Positions 1-9,230 of a stretch of 64,000 nucleotides of DNA are shown piece by piece (within the stretch, counting starts at the first letter, position 1; each line of letters starts with the position of its first letter). This DNA comes from Bacteroidales bacterium. GTDB taxonomy: Bacteria > Bacteroidota > Bacteroidia > Bacteroidales > UBA12077. The DNA lies in the NCBI GenBank assembly GCA_028282785.1, contig JANQHE010000002.1, positions 115,581-179,580 on the forward strand. The letters are read 5' to 3'. The notes beneath the pieces were generated by a model that did no database searches, was not told the DNA's origin, and worked only from the letters and a program-made list of their open reading frames with translations. The position numbers were made by a program, and so were the translations under genes.

Positions 1-681
1 TCTTTTAAATCGATCAAAAATGATTTTTTTATTTTCATCAGATACTCCGCAACCAAAATCCTTTACGGATATCATTAAGTTTTTATCATCTTGCCAAACT
101 TTAAGAATAATTGTACTATCATTTTCACTGAATTTAATTGCATTAAATAATAAATTTGCAATTATTAATCTCATCTTTTCGGCATCAGTTTTGAAATAAA
201 ATGGATTTTCCACAGAAGATTCTATTTTAAAGTCTAACTCAACTTTAATGCTTTTCTTATCCGACTCGTAGGTAAATGATTCAACAATACTTTCCAGTAA
301 CTGTAAGATATCTACATTTAGTACCTCAGGTAAAACTTCTCCGGCTTCCAGTTTAGCTGCAACAAATATGTTTCTTAACTGAAAATCCAGATTAAATGCT
401 TCTGAATAAATTAAAGTAACCATTTTATGTACCTCATTCCAATTTTGCTTTCCAACCTTTATAATGTTTTTTGAAAGTGCTAAAATAGATGCAAAAGGAT
501 TTATAATTTCATTGGTAATATTTGATATAAAATGACTTTTAAGGGCCTCTGATTCCTCGAGCTTTTTATTAACTTCCTTCAGCTCTTTATTAAGTTGTTG
601 AACTTCGAGGAGTGCCTTTTTTGTTTTATCGAAGCGTTTCATTAGTTCTTCGATTAATTCATGATCTTTTAAATCGCTCAT
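1..681 (-). CDS. Sensor histidine kinase-like protein lacking the phospho-acceptor His (partial, C-terminus outside window)
   Basis: The frame runs from an ATG at 681 to the window edge, giving about 227 residues. The ORF track omits it. Seen: an N-terminal coiled coil (about 10-48), then a HisKA-like box reading FISNITNEIINPF at 51-63, then a HATPase_c domain with an intact N-box (LLFNAIKFS) and G1 box (DFGCG). In normal kinases of this family the H-box is SHExRTP. Here Asn57 replaces the His, while the following Glu is kept. No membrane segment is seen, so the protein should be cytoplasmic. It lies 10 bp after cheR and is the last visible gene of the chemosensory operon. It may be a pseudokinase, a phosphatase for a receiver protein, or a protein phosphorylated elsewhere. 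A receiver domain beyond the edge cannot be excluded. Confidence 0.8.
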   Translation of the reverse strand, partial: MSDLKDHELIEELMKRFDKTKKALLEVQQLNKELKEVNKKLEESEALKSHFISNITNEIINPFASILALSKNIIKVGKQNWNEVHKMVTLIYSEAFNLDFQLRNIFVAAKLEAGEVLPEVLNVDILQLLESIVESFTYESDKKSIKVELDFKIESSVENPFYFKTDAEKMRLIIANLLFNAIKFSENDSTIILKVWQDDKNLMISVKDFGCGVSDENKKIIFDRFKR

Positions 682-691
682 AATTTTTTGT

Positions 692-1552
692 TTAAATTCT
701 TTCGTAAATTGTAGGTTTTATCTGTTTTAAAGGTAAATTCATTCCTAAAATAGATTCCGAATGTCCGATGAATAAATATCCTCCTGATTTTAATTTTTGA
801 CACAATCTATTCAACACTTGCTCTTGGGTTTCTCTATTAAAATAAATCAAAACATTCCGACAAAATATCACATCAAAAATATCAGCAACATTATACGATG
901 TATCCATAAAGTTTAATCGTTGGTATCTTATCTTATCTCTTAACAATTTTAGAACACGAACCGTTTTGTTTTCCTTATTTTTACTTCTCAAGAAATATTT
1001 CTTTTTAATATTCAGAGGAACTACATTTATTCGATCTTCTTTATAGATCGCTGTATTCGCCTGTTGAAGTATTTTTGTTGAAATATCCGTACCTAAAATA
1101 TCATAATCGAAACCAGGATATTCACCTCTAAATTCATTCAATATAATAGCAATTGTATAAGGTTCTTCTCCACTTGAACAACCTGCGCTCCAAACTTTTA
1201 AGGTATTTATTCTTTCTTTTTCCATAAAATCAGGTAAGATCTTATCTCGAAGAAAATCGAAATGAACCGGTTCTCTGTAAAAATCTGTTTTATTTGTACT
1301 AACAGCATCAAGCATATGAACTATTTCATTTTTTTGTCCCTCATCACTAAAAACAAAATCGGCATATTCCTTAAAACTAAGTATTTTTAGTTCTCTTAAC
1401 CGTTTTTGTAAACGACTTTGCAACATAATCTTTTTAATGGGAGGCATTTTAATTCCTGATTGCTGAAAAACAAAACTACTTAAACGATCAAAATCTTCGT
1501 CTGTCATTCGAGCATTAAAAATTTTATTTAATAAAGGATCCACCTGTTTCAA
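692..1552 (-). CDS. cheR: Chemotaxis protein methyltransferase CheR
   Basis: CheR transfers methyl groups from S-adenosylmethionine to glutamates on chemoreceptors to set adaptation. Seen: an N-terminal helical domain, then the SAM-binding motif SAGCSSGEEPYT at about 122-133, the TNKTDFYREP stretch before it, and FCRNVLIYF near the end. The length of 286 residues is normal for the family. The start is uncertain. The track start is a TTG at 1552, while the first in-frame ATG is at 1507 and gives MTDEDFDRLS, the usual CheR N-terminus. It follows the second receptor gene after a 115-bp gap that contains a strong hairpin. Both receptors end in a CheR-tethering type tail. No cheB partner is visible. 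Confidence 0.95.
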   Translation of the reverse strand: MKQVDPLLNKIFNARMTDEDFDRLSSFVFQQSGIKMPPIKKIMLQSRLQKRLRELKILSFKEYADFVFSDEGQKNEIVHMLDAVSTNKTDFYREPVHFDFLRDKILPDFMEKERINTLKVWSAGCSSGEEPYTIAIILNEFRGEYPGFDYDILGTDISTKILQQANTAIYKEDRINVVPLNIKKKYFLRSKNKENKTVRVLKLLRDKIRYQRLNFMDTSYNVADIFDVIFCRNVLIYFNRETQEQVLNRLCQKLKSGGYLFIGHSESILGMNLPLKQIKPTIYERI

Positions 1553-1564
1553 TTTTAGTTTTAA

Positions 1565-1587
1565 AGAGGGAGAATTTTTCTCCCTCT
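1565..1587 (-). promoter_or_regulatory. Perfect hairpin just before cheR (attenuator or mRNA-processing candidate)
   Basis: The 10-bp arms AGAGGGAGAA and TTCTCCCTCT surround a 3-base loop in the gap between the upstream receptor gene and cheR. The minus-strand arm is followed only by TTTAAAA, a weak T-tract. It could act as a leaky terminator, a 3' mRNA stabiliser for the receptor message, or a fold that limits cheR translation. It ends 12 bases before the TTG start of cheR. Confidence 0.55.
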
Positions 1588-1667
1588 GTCTATTAACCCA
1601 AAGGATTTGATATGATAATATAACCCTAACCTTAAAATATAACCCCTTTAGACTAATTCGAATTTAA

Positions 1668-3722
1668 TTAAAAACTTTCGTAATCATCATCTATCTTTTT
1701 GTTACCAAACATTTGCATTTTAACTCCTGATGATTTTATATTTGTTGTATTCTCTTTAAAATTAGTTGGATTTGTTTTCTTCACTTCTTTATTTTCTGTT
1801 TTATCAGTCAACTGCTTCCTAACATTAAGCTTTTTTTCATCACCTACTTTAAAATAAGTAATGTTTTCTTTTAAATGTTCAGCCTGGCCCGCCAGTTCAG
1901 AAGAACTGGTTGCTAACTCTTCCGAAGATGCAGCATTTTGCTGTGTTACCTGATTAAGTTGTTGAATTGCACTATTCACCTGGTCTGCTCCGGAATTTTG
2001 CTCTAAACTTGCGGCCGAAATTTCCTGAATAAAATTAACAGTTTTTTCAATTTCAGGAACAATATCAAGTAACTGCTTTCCAGCCTCCTCTGAAATCTTA
2101 ACTCCCTCTCGGGACAATTGATCAATTTCATCAGCTGCTACTTTACTACGTTCAGCTAATTTCCTCACTTCAGCTGCAACAACTGCAAAGCCTTTACCAT
2201 GTTCTCCTGCTCGAGCTGCTTCCACAGCAGCATTTAAAGCTAAGATATTTGTTTGGAAGGCAATGTCGTTGACAATGGTAATTTTTTCTGCTATTTCCTT
2301 CATTGCATTCATTGAAACTTCGGATGATGAGCTTCCTTTTTTAATACCTTCAGCCGTTCGTATTACTATTTGTTCGGTTTGTTGTGCATTTTCATTATTT
2401 TGTTGAATATTCGAAACCATTTCTTGCATTGATGAAGATACTTCTTCTGCTGAAGACGCTTGTTGATTTGCCCCGAGGGACATTTGCTGTGCATTTGAAC
2501 TCATTTCATGACTTGCAGAAGTTATATTTTCAGCACTATTATTTACACTTACAACTATCTCCCTTAGTTTTAACACCATTTGATTTAATGCATTTGCCAG
2601 ATCGCCTATTTCATCTTTTTGTTTTATATCAAATGTTGCTGTTAAATCCCCATCAGCAACATTTTGTGCAAAGATCACGCCTTTTTTAAGGGCAGTAGTT
2701 ATATTTTTACTTAGTATAGCAATGATTAATACTAATAATAAAATCCCAACTACACCTATTATTATCGATACTCTAAAATTATTATCGGCTTTTTCCATAA
2801 TTTCTGTCACTGGTACTGAAATGGCCACCGACCATGGTGTATTTGTTTTTCCAACATAAACCGGTACATAAGTTACAAAATGACTTTTTCCATTTTTATT
2901 AATGCTAGTATAACTAAAACTTTTGCCTTTTTTTATTTGTTGATTTACATTATGCATTTTAACATCTTCCGGATAAATTTCCTGAATATGCTTACTTAAA
3001 TAGTTCTTATCAGGATGTCCTGCAATTAAACCTCCATTAGATACTAAATAAGCATAACTACCTGTGTATGGATTAATCTCTTGTATTATATCTTGGAAAC
3101 TTTCTAATGTAATATCAATGGCTACAATACCAACATATCTACCATTTTCTAATATAGGTGCATTTATACTTGTCATTAGAAATTTATCTGATTTATTTTC
3201 TGCAAAAACATCTTCATATGGTTCCCAGATTGACGGTTTAGTTCGTTGTTTAATTTCTGCGTACAATTCAGGATCACCATCTAAACTTCTAAGCTCTGTA
3301 TTACTTTTTATTACACTATTTTCTCTCCAGTAAATATTCACATACCTGCCGGTTGGCTGGTTCCATTCAGGATCAATAGCATTTAATTCCCAACTATCCC
3401 ATAAGCTATAAATATGAGGATTATTTACGAAGATCTCCTCATACATTTTAGCAAATAATTCCTTCCATTGTTCTGTAGGTAAATACCTAAAAGTTCTATA
3501 CGCTTCTGCAAGAGTTTTAACCATTGATAAATCAGAATCAAGTTGAGCTTTTATATCTTTTGCAACCCCATAAGCATAACTATTAGTTTTTTCAATAGCA
3601 TCCTTATAAGCAGCTTTACGTGCATTAATACTTATATAGCCTAATGCCATTGCGTAAATAATAATTGAAGCTCCTATAATAAACAGTTGAACCTTTTGCT
3701 GAATTTTTAAATTTACTCCCAT
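1668..3722 (-). CDS. Methyl-accepting chemotaxis protein with periplasmic dCache-type sensor
   Basis: This is an inner-membrane chemoreceptor that passes ligand signals to CheA/CheW. Seen: a membrane segment at about 10-30, a periplasmic region of about 280 residues resembling dCache_1 (with [12 protein letters not shown] and [13 protein letters not shown]), a second membrane segment at about 314-336, a HAMP domain, and a long coiled-coil signalling domain. The conserved hairpin tip ([20 protein letters not shown]) lies at about 485-505. The C-terminus is a flexible linker ending in DYESF, which fits the aromatic pentapeptide consensus for CheR/CheB tethering. Its cytoplasmic half closely resembles that of the next receptor, while the sensor half differs. 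The ligand cannot be told from sequence. Cache domains often bind small metabolites. Confidence 0.95.
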   Translation of the reverse strand: MGVNLKIQQKVQLFIIGASIIIYAMALGYISINARKAAYKDAIEKTNSYAYGVAKDIKAQLDSDLSMVKTLAEAYRTFRYLPTEQWKELFAKMYEEIFVNNPHIYSLWDSWELNAIDPEWNQPTGRYVNIYWRENSVIKSNTELRSLDGDPELYAEIKQRTKPSIWEPYEDVFAENKSDKFLMTSINAPILENGRYVGIVAIDITLESFQDIIQEINPYTGSYAYLVSNGGLIAGHPDKNYLSKHIQEIYPEDVKMHNVNQQIKKGKSFSYTSINKNGKSHFVTYVPVYVGKTNTPWSVAISVPVTEIMEKADNNFRVSIIIGVVGILLLVLIIAILSKNITTALKKGVIFAQNVADGDLTATFDIKQKDEIGDLANALNQMVLKLREIVVSVNNSAENITSASHEMSSNAQQMSLGANQQASSAEEVSSSMQEMVSNIQQNNENAQQTEQIVIRTAEGIKKGSSSSEVSMNAMKEIAEKITIVNDIAFQTNILALNAAVEAARAGEHGKGFAVVAAEVRKLAERSKVAADEIDQLSREGVKISEEAGKQLLDIVPEIEKTVNFIQEISAASLEQNSGADQVNSAIQQLNQVTQQNAASSEELATSSSELAGQAEHLKENITYFKVGDEKKLNVRKQLTDKTENKEVKKTNPTNFKENTTNIKSSGVKMQMFGNKKIDDDYESF

Positions 3723-3802
3723 AATCCGTCATTTAAGGTTAATCGTATTGTTTCATACAAATGTTCCACTTCATATTTTATTTGACATATACAAAATTAA
3801 GA

Positions 3803-5878
3803 TCAGAAGCTTTCGTATTGATCATCTATCTTTTTATCGTCATACATTTGTAGATCAATACCGGTTGCATTATTGTTTGCCTTAACCTCTATTTTATTTT
3901 TTTTAGGCATAGTTTCAGATGTTTTGAAATCTTTTTTCATCTCAAAACTTTTCGTTTTATATTCTTTCTTCTTCTTTCCTATTTTAAAATAAGATATATT
4001 CTGTTTAAGCTGTTCGGCCTGGCTTGCGAGTTCTTCTGAACTGGTTGCCAATTCTTCTGAAGCTGCAGCATTTTGTTGAGTTACCTGGTTTAATTGCTGA
4101 ATTGCACTATTTACCTGATCGGCACCGGAATTCTGTTCTAAACTTGCAGCTGAAATTTCTTGAACCAGTTTTGCTGTTTTATCAATTTCCGGAGCGATTT
4201 CTTCCATACGCTTTGCAACCTCTTCATTCACAGCAACACTTGATTTTGATAATACATCTATTTCATCAGCTGCAACCTTGCTTCGTTCTGCAAGTTTTCT
4301 AACTTCGTTAGCAACCACTGCGAATCCTTTTCCATGTTCACCTGCACGAGCAGCCTCAACTGCGGCATTCAATGCTAAGATATTAGTTTGAAATGCTATA
4401 TCGTTTATAATTGATATCTTTTCTGCAATGTTATTAATTGATTTTCTATTTTCCTGAGCAGCATGCATAACTGCTATCATTCCTTCCGCAGCTTTTATAG
4501 ATATCTTTTCTGTCTGTTGTGCATTATCTGTATTTTGCTGAATATTTGAAGCCATTTCTTCCATAGAAGAAGATACTTCTTCTGCAGAAGATGCCTGTTC
4601 ACTTGCTCCTTGTGACATTTGCTGAGAACTTGAACTCATTTCCAGGCTGGCACTTGCAATATTGTCAGCACTCAGTTCAACACCTTCAACGATTTCACGA
4701 AGTTTAATGATCATTGAGTTTAGAGAATTGGCAAGAATTCCAACTTCATCTTTTTGCTCAATGTCTATTGTTGCAGTTAAATCACCTTCCGCTACCCTTT
4801 GCGCAAAATCTACACCTTTGTTAATTGCCTGTGCTAAATTTCTAACCACACTAGTAACAATTAAAATAAATAAAAGTACCGCGATAGCAACTGATACGAA
4901 AACAGTTAACCTTACACTCTTCAAATATTTAAAAAGAATCTCTTCATAAAAAGATGCAGCCACATATGAATTTATTTCAGGTATATATTCGAAATACTGA
5001 AATTTCCATTTTCCCTCCTCTGTTTCGGGCCATTTGTATCTTGATTTGCCATGTCCGTCATCATCAGCTTTAATCTGTTTATAAAAGGTAAATTCTTTAG
5101 CACTTTTACCTTCATTGGTTGGGTGAATAACAAAAGTACCATCATCGCTTATTAAGAAAGGATACCCCGTTTCAAAATAAATTTTATTATCGAAAATACC
5201 TTTTAAACTACTTAAATTTTTTTCCTTTATACCTACATATAATATTCCTTGTACTTCTCCATTAATCCAAATTGGTTCATAAGCTGTAAGATAATAATCA
5301 TCAACAACAAAAGCTCTGCCTCTGTATGTTTGCCCTGACTCAACTACCTGAATTACAGGCGAATTATTCGGGATATAAGTACCAACAGCTCTTTCTCCAT
5401 TTTCTTTTAATACATTTGTTGATATTCTTAAATATCCACCGGGGATTTTCTGAAATATGGTAGAAGTAGCACCTGTCATCTCTTGTATCTTATCAACAAA
5501 GGAATAATTATTGTTAATTCTTTCACCTCCAATTATAAAGTCTTTGATTGTAACTTGTGTAGCATGTTTAGATATTTGATTTATCGCAGTAACTTGAGAA
5601 AATGTATCTTCCATAGAAGGCTCACCTAAGCTCTGAAACATTTCATGTGCCGTTTTTAAAGCATAATTTATTCTATTTTGTCTTTCATTCAACTGAACTT
5701 TGATAATACTAACTAAATCAACAAGTTGTTCATACATTCTTACATCTGTATCTTCAATGATTCTAGTTTTAGTAGCTCTATAAGTTAAAATACCAAGTGT
5801 AGAGATTACTAATATAGTTGCTAAACCTAATATCAGGTTTAGCCGAAGCCCTATTTTTAGGTTATTTAATGATTTCAT
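3803..5878 (-). CDS. Methyl-accepting chemotaxis protein with Cache_3-Cache_2-type sensor
   Basis: Seen: a membrane segment at about 13-31, a periplasmic sensor with the [19 protein letters not shown] region and ILYVGI at its end (typical of the Cache_3-Cache_2 family), a second membrane segment at about 320-343, a HAMP domain, then the MCP signalling coiled coil with the same hairpin tip as its neighbour. It ends in QYESF, again matching the CheR/CheB tether consensus. The segment before the tail (KKIDD) is also shared between the two receptors. Its position directly after cheW and before the first receptor supports one shared signalling array. The two receptors look like a duplication in which the sensor module was exchanged. 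Confidence 0.95.
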   Translation of the reverse strand: MKSLNNLKIGLRLNLILGLATILVISTLGILTYRATKTRIIEDTDVRMYEQLVDLVSIIKVQLNERQNRINYALKTAHEMFQSLGEPSMEDTFSQVTAINQISKHATQVTIKDFIIGGERINNNYSFVDKIQEMTGATSTIFQKIPGGYLRISTNVLKENGERAVGTYIPNNSPVIQVVESGQTYRGRAFVVDDYYLTAYEPIWINGEVQGILYVGIKEKNLSSLKGIFDNKIYFETGYPFLISDDGTFVIHPTNEGKSAKEFTFYKQIKADDDGHGKSRYKWPETEEGKWKFQYFEYIPEINSYVAASFYEEILFKYLKSVRLTVFVSVAIAVLLFILIVTSVVRNLAQAINKGVDFAQRVAEGDLTATIDIEQKDEVGILANSLNSMIIKLREIVEGVELSADNIASASLEMSSSSQQMSQGASEQASSAEEVSSSMEEMASNIQQNTDNAQQTEKISIKAAEGMIAVMHAAQENRKSINNIAEKISIINDIAFQTNILALNAAVEAARAGEHGKGFAVVANEVRKLAERSKVAADEIDVLSKSSVAVNEEVAKRMEEIAPEIDKTAKLVQEISAASLEQNSGADQVNSAIQQLNQVTQQNAAASEELATSSEELASQAEQLKQNISYFKIGKKKKEYKTKSFEMKKDFKTSETMPKKNKIEVKANNNATGIDLQMYDDKKIDDQYESF

Positions 5879-5935
5879 ATCTCCAGGTTTTTAGTAGTTG
5901 TAATTCTTAGTTTGTTGTTTGTTGTTGTTAGGAGT

Positions 5936-6451
5936 TTATTCTTTGTTTTCTATCTTTTTTTCTCCTTCCTGAGTTTTTTCTTTAACTATTACAACTTCAT
6001 CTACCGAGAATACTTTATCCATATCTAAAAGCATAATAAATTTCTCGTCTATCTTTGCCATTCCATAAATGAAATCAGATTTATATTTACTTCCAATACC
6101 CGGAGGTGGTTGAATTTGATTATCAGCAATTTCGAGAACTGCCTGAACTGAATCAACCAGGGCTCCAACTTGTACTTCATCACCCTCGATATTTACTTCC
6201 ATAACTATTATACATGTGTTGGTAGTGTATTCGGTAGGCGCCATACCGAATTTTATTCTTGTATCCACTACAGGTAAAACTGTCCCTCTTAAGTTGATAA
6301 CTCCTTTCATATATTCAGGTGATTTTGGAACTTCCGTAATTTTTGTCATCTCTAAAATGTTGATGACTTTACTTACATGTGCAGCAAATTCTTCCTCACC
6401 TAAATTAAATGATAGGAAAGAGTTAACTTTTTCTATTGTTTCTTTACTCAT
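5936..6451 (-). CDS. cheW: Chemotaxis adaptor protein CheW
   Basis: CheW is a soluble SH3-like adaptor that couples receptors to CheA. Seen: one CheW domain covering about residues 10-155, with FLSFNLGEEEFA near the start, the conserved MKGVINLRGTVLPVVD stretch, and DSVQAVLEI later. The 171 residues are slightly longer than usual because of a charged C-terminal tail (EKTQEGEKKIENKE). It starts 9 bp after cheA, as expected for translational coupling in one array. The alternative, a CheV-type protein, is excluded because no receiver domain follows. Confidence 0.96.
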   Translation of the reverse strand: MSKETIEKVNSFLSFNLGEEEFAAHVSKVINILEMTKITEVPKSPEYMKGVINLRGTVLPVVDTRIKFGMAPTEYTTNTCIIVMEVNIEGDEVQVGALVDSVQAVLEIADNQIQPPPGIGSKYKSDFIYGMAKIDEKFIMLLDMDKVFSVDEVVIVKEKTQEGEKKIENKE

Positions 6452-6460
6452 AATTGTCTC

Positions 6461-8524
6461 CTATTTTGATTCTATTTTTAGATTATCCTTTGAAAATTGT
6501 AATATCATTTTGTTAGTATCCATTACCAATGCAACTGTTCCATCACCAAGTATTGTAGCACCGGAAATAATCTCCTGGTTTTTAAACAATTTACCTAATG
6601 CCTTTAAAACAGCTTGATATTCTCCCACTACTTCATCAACTACGATTCCTATTTTTTTGTCTTCGTAACTTACAACAATGATCTGCTCATGATCTTCATT
6701 ATTATTAGGAAGATTGAACTCTTCGCGTAAATAATAAAACGGAATCCGTTCTCCATCAAGAACTATTAGATTATTAAATTTATTTACTACACTTTCCTGA
6801 TTTGCCGAATATATTTTACCAACAACAGACAGCGGAATGATATAATAGTTATCGGCTATTTTAACCAGTAAACCATCGATAATAGACAATGTTAATGGTA
6901 GTTTTATAGTGATAGCAGTACCTTTATTAATTTCTGAATCAACTTCAACTTCACCCCGAACTTCTGCAAGTTTTCGTTTAACTACATCCATACCAACTCC
7001 CCTGCCTGACACATCGGTTACATTCTTAGCCGTAGAAAAACCCGGTTCGAATAATAAATCGAAAATCTCCTTACGGGATAATTCAGCATCTTTACTAATT
7101 AAACCTTTTTCAACTCCCTTTAATCTTATTTTTTCCGTATCAATTCCCGCACCATCGTCTTTTATTTTAATATGCACATTGGTACCTGAATAATAAGCTT
7201 TTAAAAGAATTGTACCTTGTTCAGGTTTACCCGATTCAATTCTTTCATTAGGGGATTCAATACCATGATCAATACAATTTCTTAAAATATGTAATAATGG
7301 ATCTGTTAATGTTTCAATAATGGTTTTATCTAATTCCGTTTCTGCACCTTCTGCTATAAATCTTACACTTTTATTTAATTCATTCGAAAGGTCACGAACT
7401 AATCTTTGAAAGCGCGTTAGCATTGTTTCAATTGGAACTAAAACAATATCAAATGCATTATCTCTTAATTGCCGAGTTAATTTTTGAACATTTTCCGCAA
7501 TAGAAACCAATTCCGAACTTCCCGAGTGTTCAGCATAAAGGCTTAAGCGAGCTTGTGTGGTTACGAGTTCACTTACAAGATTCATTAAATTATCCAGTTT
7601 TATTGAAGAAACTCGAATGCTTGATATTATATTTTCTTTAACACTTGGAGCATTAGTAAATCGCTTACTCAAATCATCTACCTGTTCGTCAGAGATTTTT
7701 TGTTCCGTATATTTTTTAACAATTGCCTGAATTTCTAATAATCCTACATCGTTTTTAGATAAAGCAAGGTTTGAAATCTCTTGCATTATATCCATGTTTT
7801 GAACAATGTTATGGTCTACTATTTCATTTATCTCCAGTTTACAGTCGTCTTCAACAAAAATAAAAACGTCAGATATTGAATTTACATCTTCCGAGGTTGC
7901 TAAAATTGCTTCCCAATAAACATAACATCTGGTTATATCAATATTTTCAGAATCAGGAACTTTATTAAAATGAGAAAATACTTTACAATCACCTAATCCG
8001 TGTAATTCATCAATTAAGAACAGTGGGTTGGTACCATCGTTAAAAATATAATCGTCAGGCTCGAAATATATGTAATAACTCTTTACTCCTGAAGATTCTT
8101 TTTCAGAACCACCTTTCTCCTCTATAATGCTATTTTTATTATCGTCTTCAATTATTTTTTTTATTTGTACCACCAGTTCGGTGTGTTTGTTTTTTGCTTG
8201 TTCTAAACTTAAATCAGGATCAGATAAAAGGGTTTTAAGATGATCTACGGATGCTAAAGTAACATCAAGCAAATTTCTTGTAATCTTTAATTTACTATTC
8301 CGGACTAAATCATAAATATTTTCCAGATCATGAGTAAATTCACTCAGCTTAGCAAATCCAAACATTGCACCACCGCCTTTAAGCGAATGCATGTCTCGAA
8401 ACACACTTTCAATAATTTCATTATTTTCTGTATCATTCTCAAGTGCCAGAAGAGATTGTTCGAGGTTTTCAATCTTTTCAGCTGCCTCTTCCAGAAATTT
8501 ACTTCGGAATTTATCTATATCCAT
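6461..8524 (-). CDS. cheA: Chemotaxis histidine kinase CheA
   Basis: CheA autophosphorylates on its HPt His and passes the phosphate to CheY. Seen in order: P1/HPt with His46 in DMHSLKGGGAMFGF; a linker and P2-like region (about 150-250) with YIYFEPDDYIFNDGTNPLF; the P3 dimerisation helices containing MNLVSELVTTQARL; the P4 ATPase with HILRNCIDHGIES and GRGVGMDVVK; and a C-terminal P5 CheW-like domain. The 687 residues are typical. Its ATG overlaps the cheY stop codon (TAATG), so the two are translationally coupled. All key catalytic residues appear intact, so this is the phosphate source for the operon's receiver proteins. Confidence 0.97.
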   Translation of the reverse strand: MDIDKFRSKFLEEAAEKIENLEQSLLALENDTENNEIIESVFRDMHSLKGGGAMFGFAKLSEFTHDLENIYDLVRNSKLKITRNLLDVTLASVDHLKTLLSDPDLSLEQAKNKHTELVVQIKKIIEDDNKNSIIEEKGGSEKESSGVKSYYIYFEPDDYIFNDGTNPLFLIDELHGLGDCKVFSHFNKVPDSENIDITRCYVYWEAILATSEDVNSISDVFIFVEDDCKLEINEIVDHNIVQNMDIMQEISNLALSKNDVGLLEIQAIVKKYTEQKISDEQVDDLSKRFTNAPSVKENIISSIRVSSIKLDNLMNLVSELVTTQARLSLYAEHSGSSELVSIAENVQKLTRQLRDNAFDIVLVPIETMLTRFQRLVRDLSNELNKSVRFIAEGAETELDKTIIETLTDPLLHILRNCIDHGIESPNERIESGKPEQGTILLKAYYSGTNVHIKIKDDGAGIDTEKIRLKGVEKGLISKDAELSRKEIFDLLFEPGFSTAKNVTDVSGRGVGMDVVKRKLAEVRGEVEVDSEINKGTAITIKLPLTLSIIDGLLVKIADNYYIIPLSVVGKIYSANQESVVNKFNNLIVLDGERIPFYYLREEFNLPNNNEDHEQIIVVSYEDKKIGIVVDEVVGEYQAVLKALGKLFKNQEIISGATILGDGTVALVMDTNKMILQFSKDNLKIESK

Positions 8525-8889
8525 TATCTTAAAACTTTTTTAAGTGCTGCAATTAGTTTGGCAGGTACAAATGGTTTAATTATCCATCCGGTTGCTCCAG
8601 CTTCTTTAGCTTCCATTTTTTTTGAAGACTGAGACTCAGTAGTAAGAAATAAGATTGGAATTCGTTTATATTGATCCATTGCTCGAACGTTTTTTATAAA
8701 CTCTATACCATTCATCTCTGGCATATGAAGATCGGTTATTATTAGATCAATATGTGAACCATCCAGAAACTTTATAGCATCTTTTCCGTCCACACCAACT
8801 AATACATTGTAGCCTTCATTCTTTAGGGTGAAGCTTACAACTTCGCGTATACTTTCTGAGTCATCGACAATTAAGATAGTTTTACTCAT
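8524..8889 (-). CDS. cheY: CheY-type single-domain response regulator
   Basis: This is a 121-residue receiver domain. Seen: acidic pocket Asp9/Asp10, phospho-acceptor Asp53 in ITDLHMPEMNG, a TT pair near 83-84, and Lys105 in IIKPF. There is no output domain. Its stop overlaps the cheA start, which makes it the primary CheY of the system. No flagellar switch genes are visible in the window, so the motor or process it controls is unknown. Gliding, pili or a non-motility output are all possible for a Bacteroidota member. Confidence 0.94.
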   Translation of the reverse strand: MSKTILIVDDSESIREVVSFTLKNEGYNVLVGVDGKDAIKFLDGSHIDLIITDLHMPEMNGIEFIKNVRAMDQYKRIPILFLTTESQSSKKMEAKEAGATGWIIKPFVPAKLIAALKKVLR

Positions 8890-8901
8890 AATGTATCAAT
8901 A

Positions 8902-9219
8902 TTATTTAATTATTTTTGTTATATCTGTATTATTGAACAGAACGTTCTGCTCTTCATTTAATTCAATATTTAATATTAAAGTCTTTTTTGCTTTTTCTGC
9001 TGTTTTTTGAACTGATCTTATTAACTGAACAAAGGTTAAATCCATATTTTTTATTGATTTTCCAATAATTTCGATAATTTCGTATTTATTTACCGCTTCT
9101 ATTATATCATCTTTAACATCCTCAATTGAATAAATTGTAAGTTCATCAATTAAATTGATTTCTACTTTATTTTCACCTTTTTTTCTTGAAGGTTTAACCT
9201 GAATTCTCTTTGTGCTCAT
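8902..9219 (-). CDS. STAS-domain protein (anti-sigma-factor-antagonist-like)
   Basis: This is a small 105-residue protein with a STAS fold: a short basic N-terminus (KPSRKKG), a beta strand, and a helix after KNMDLTFVQLIRSV. In SpoIIAA-type proteins the matching position carries a phosphorylatable Ser after Asp. Here the Thr of MDLT could play that role. STAS domains work in partner switching or as protein-binding modules. It sits between cheY and the coiled-coil protein with gaps of 12 and 11 bp, so it belongs to the chemosensory operon. A REC-SpoIIE phosphatase at 33921 is a candidate partner. The pairing is inference. Confidence 0.78.
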   Translation of the reverse strand: MSTKRIQVKPSRKKGENKVEINLIDELTIYSIEDVKDDIIEAVNKYEIIEIIGKSIKNMDLTFVQLIRSVQKTAEKAKKTLILNIELNEEQNVLFNNTDITKIIK

Positions 9220-9230
9220 AAGTTAGATTT

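Noticed and set aside
2384-2689. Plus-strand ORFs of 80-110 codons opposite the receptor, cheA and kinase genes (also 3064-3333, 4024-4302, 4662-4949, 6909-7193, 36504-36818, 40945-41157)
   Set aside because: They lie wholly inside well-supported genes on the other strand and show no domain or signal, so they are reading-frame shadows.
6216-6617. 133-codon plus-strand ORF across the cheW/cheA junction
   Set aside because: It spans two confident minus-strand genes and their junction and has no recognisable motif.
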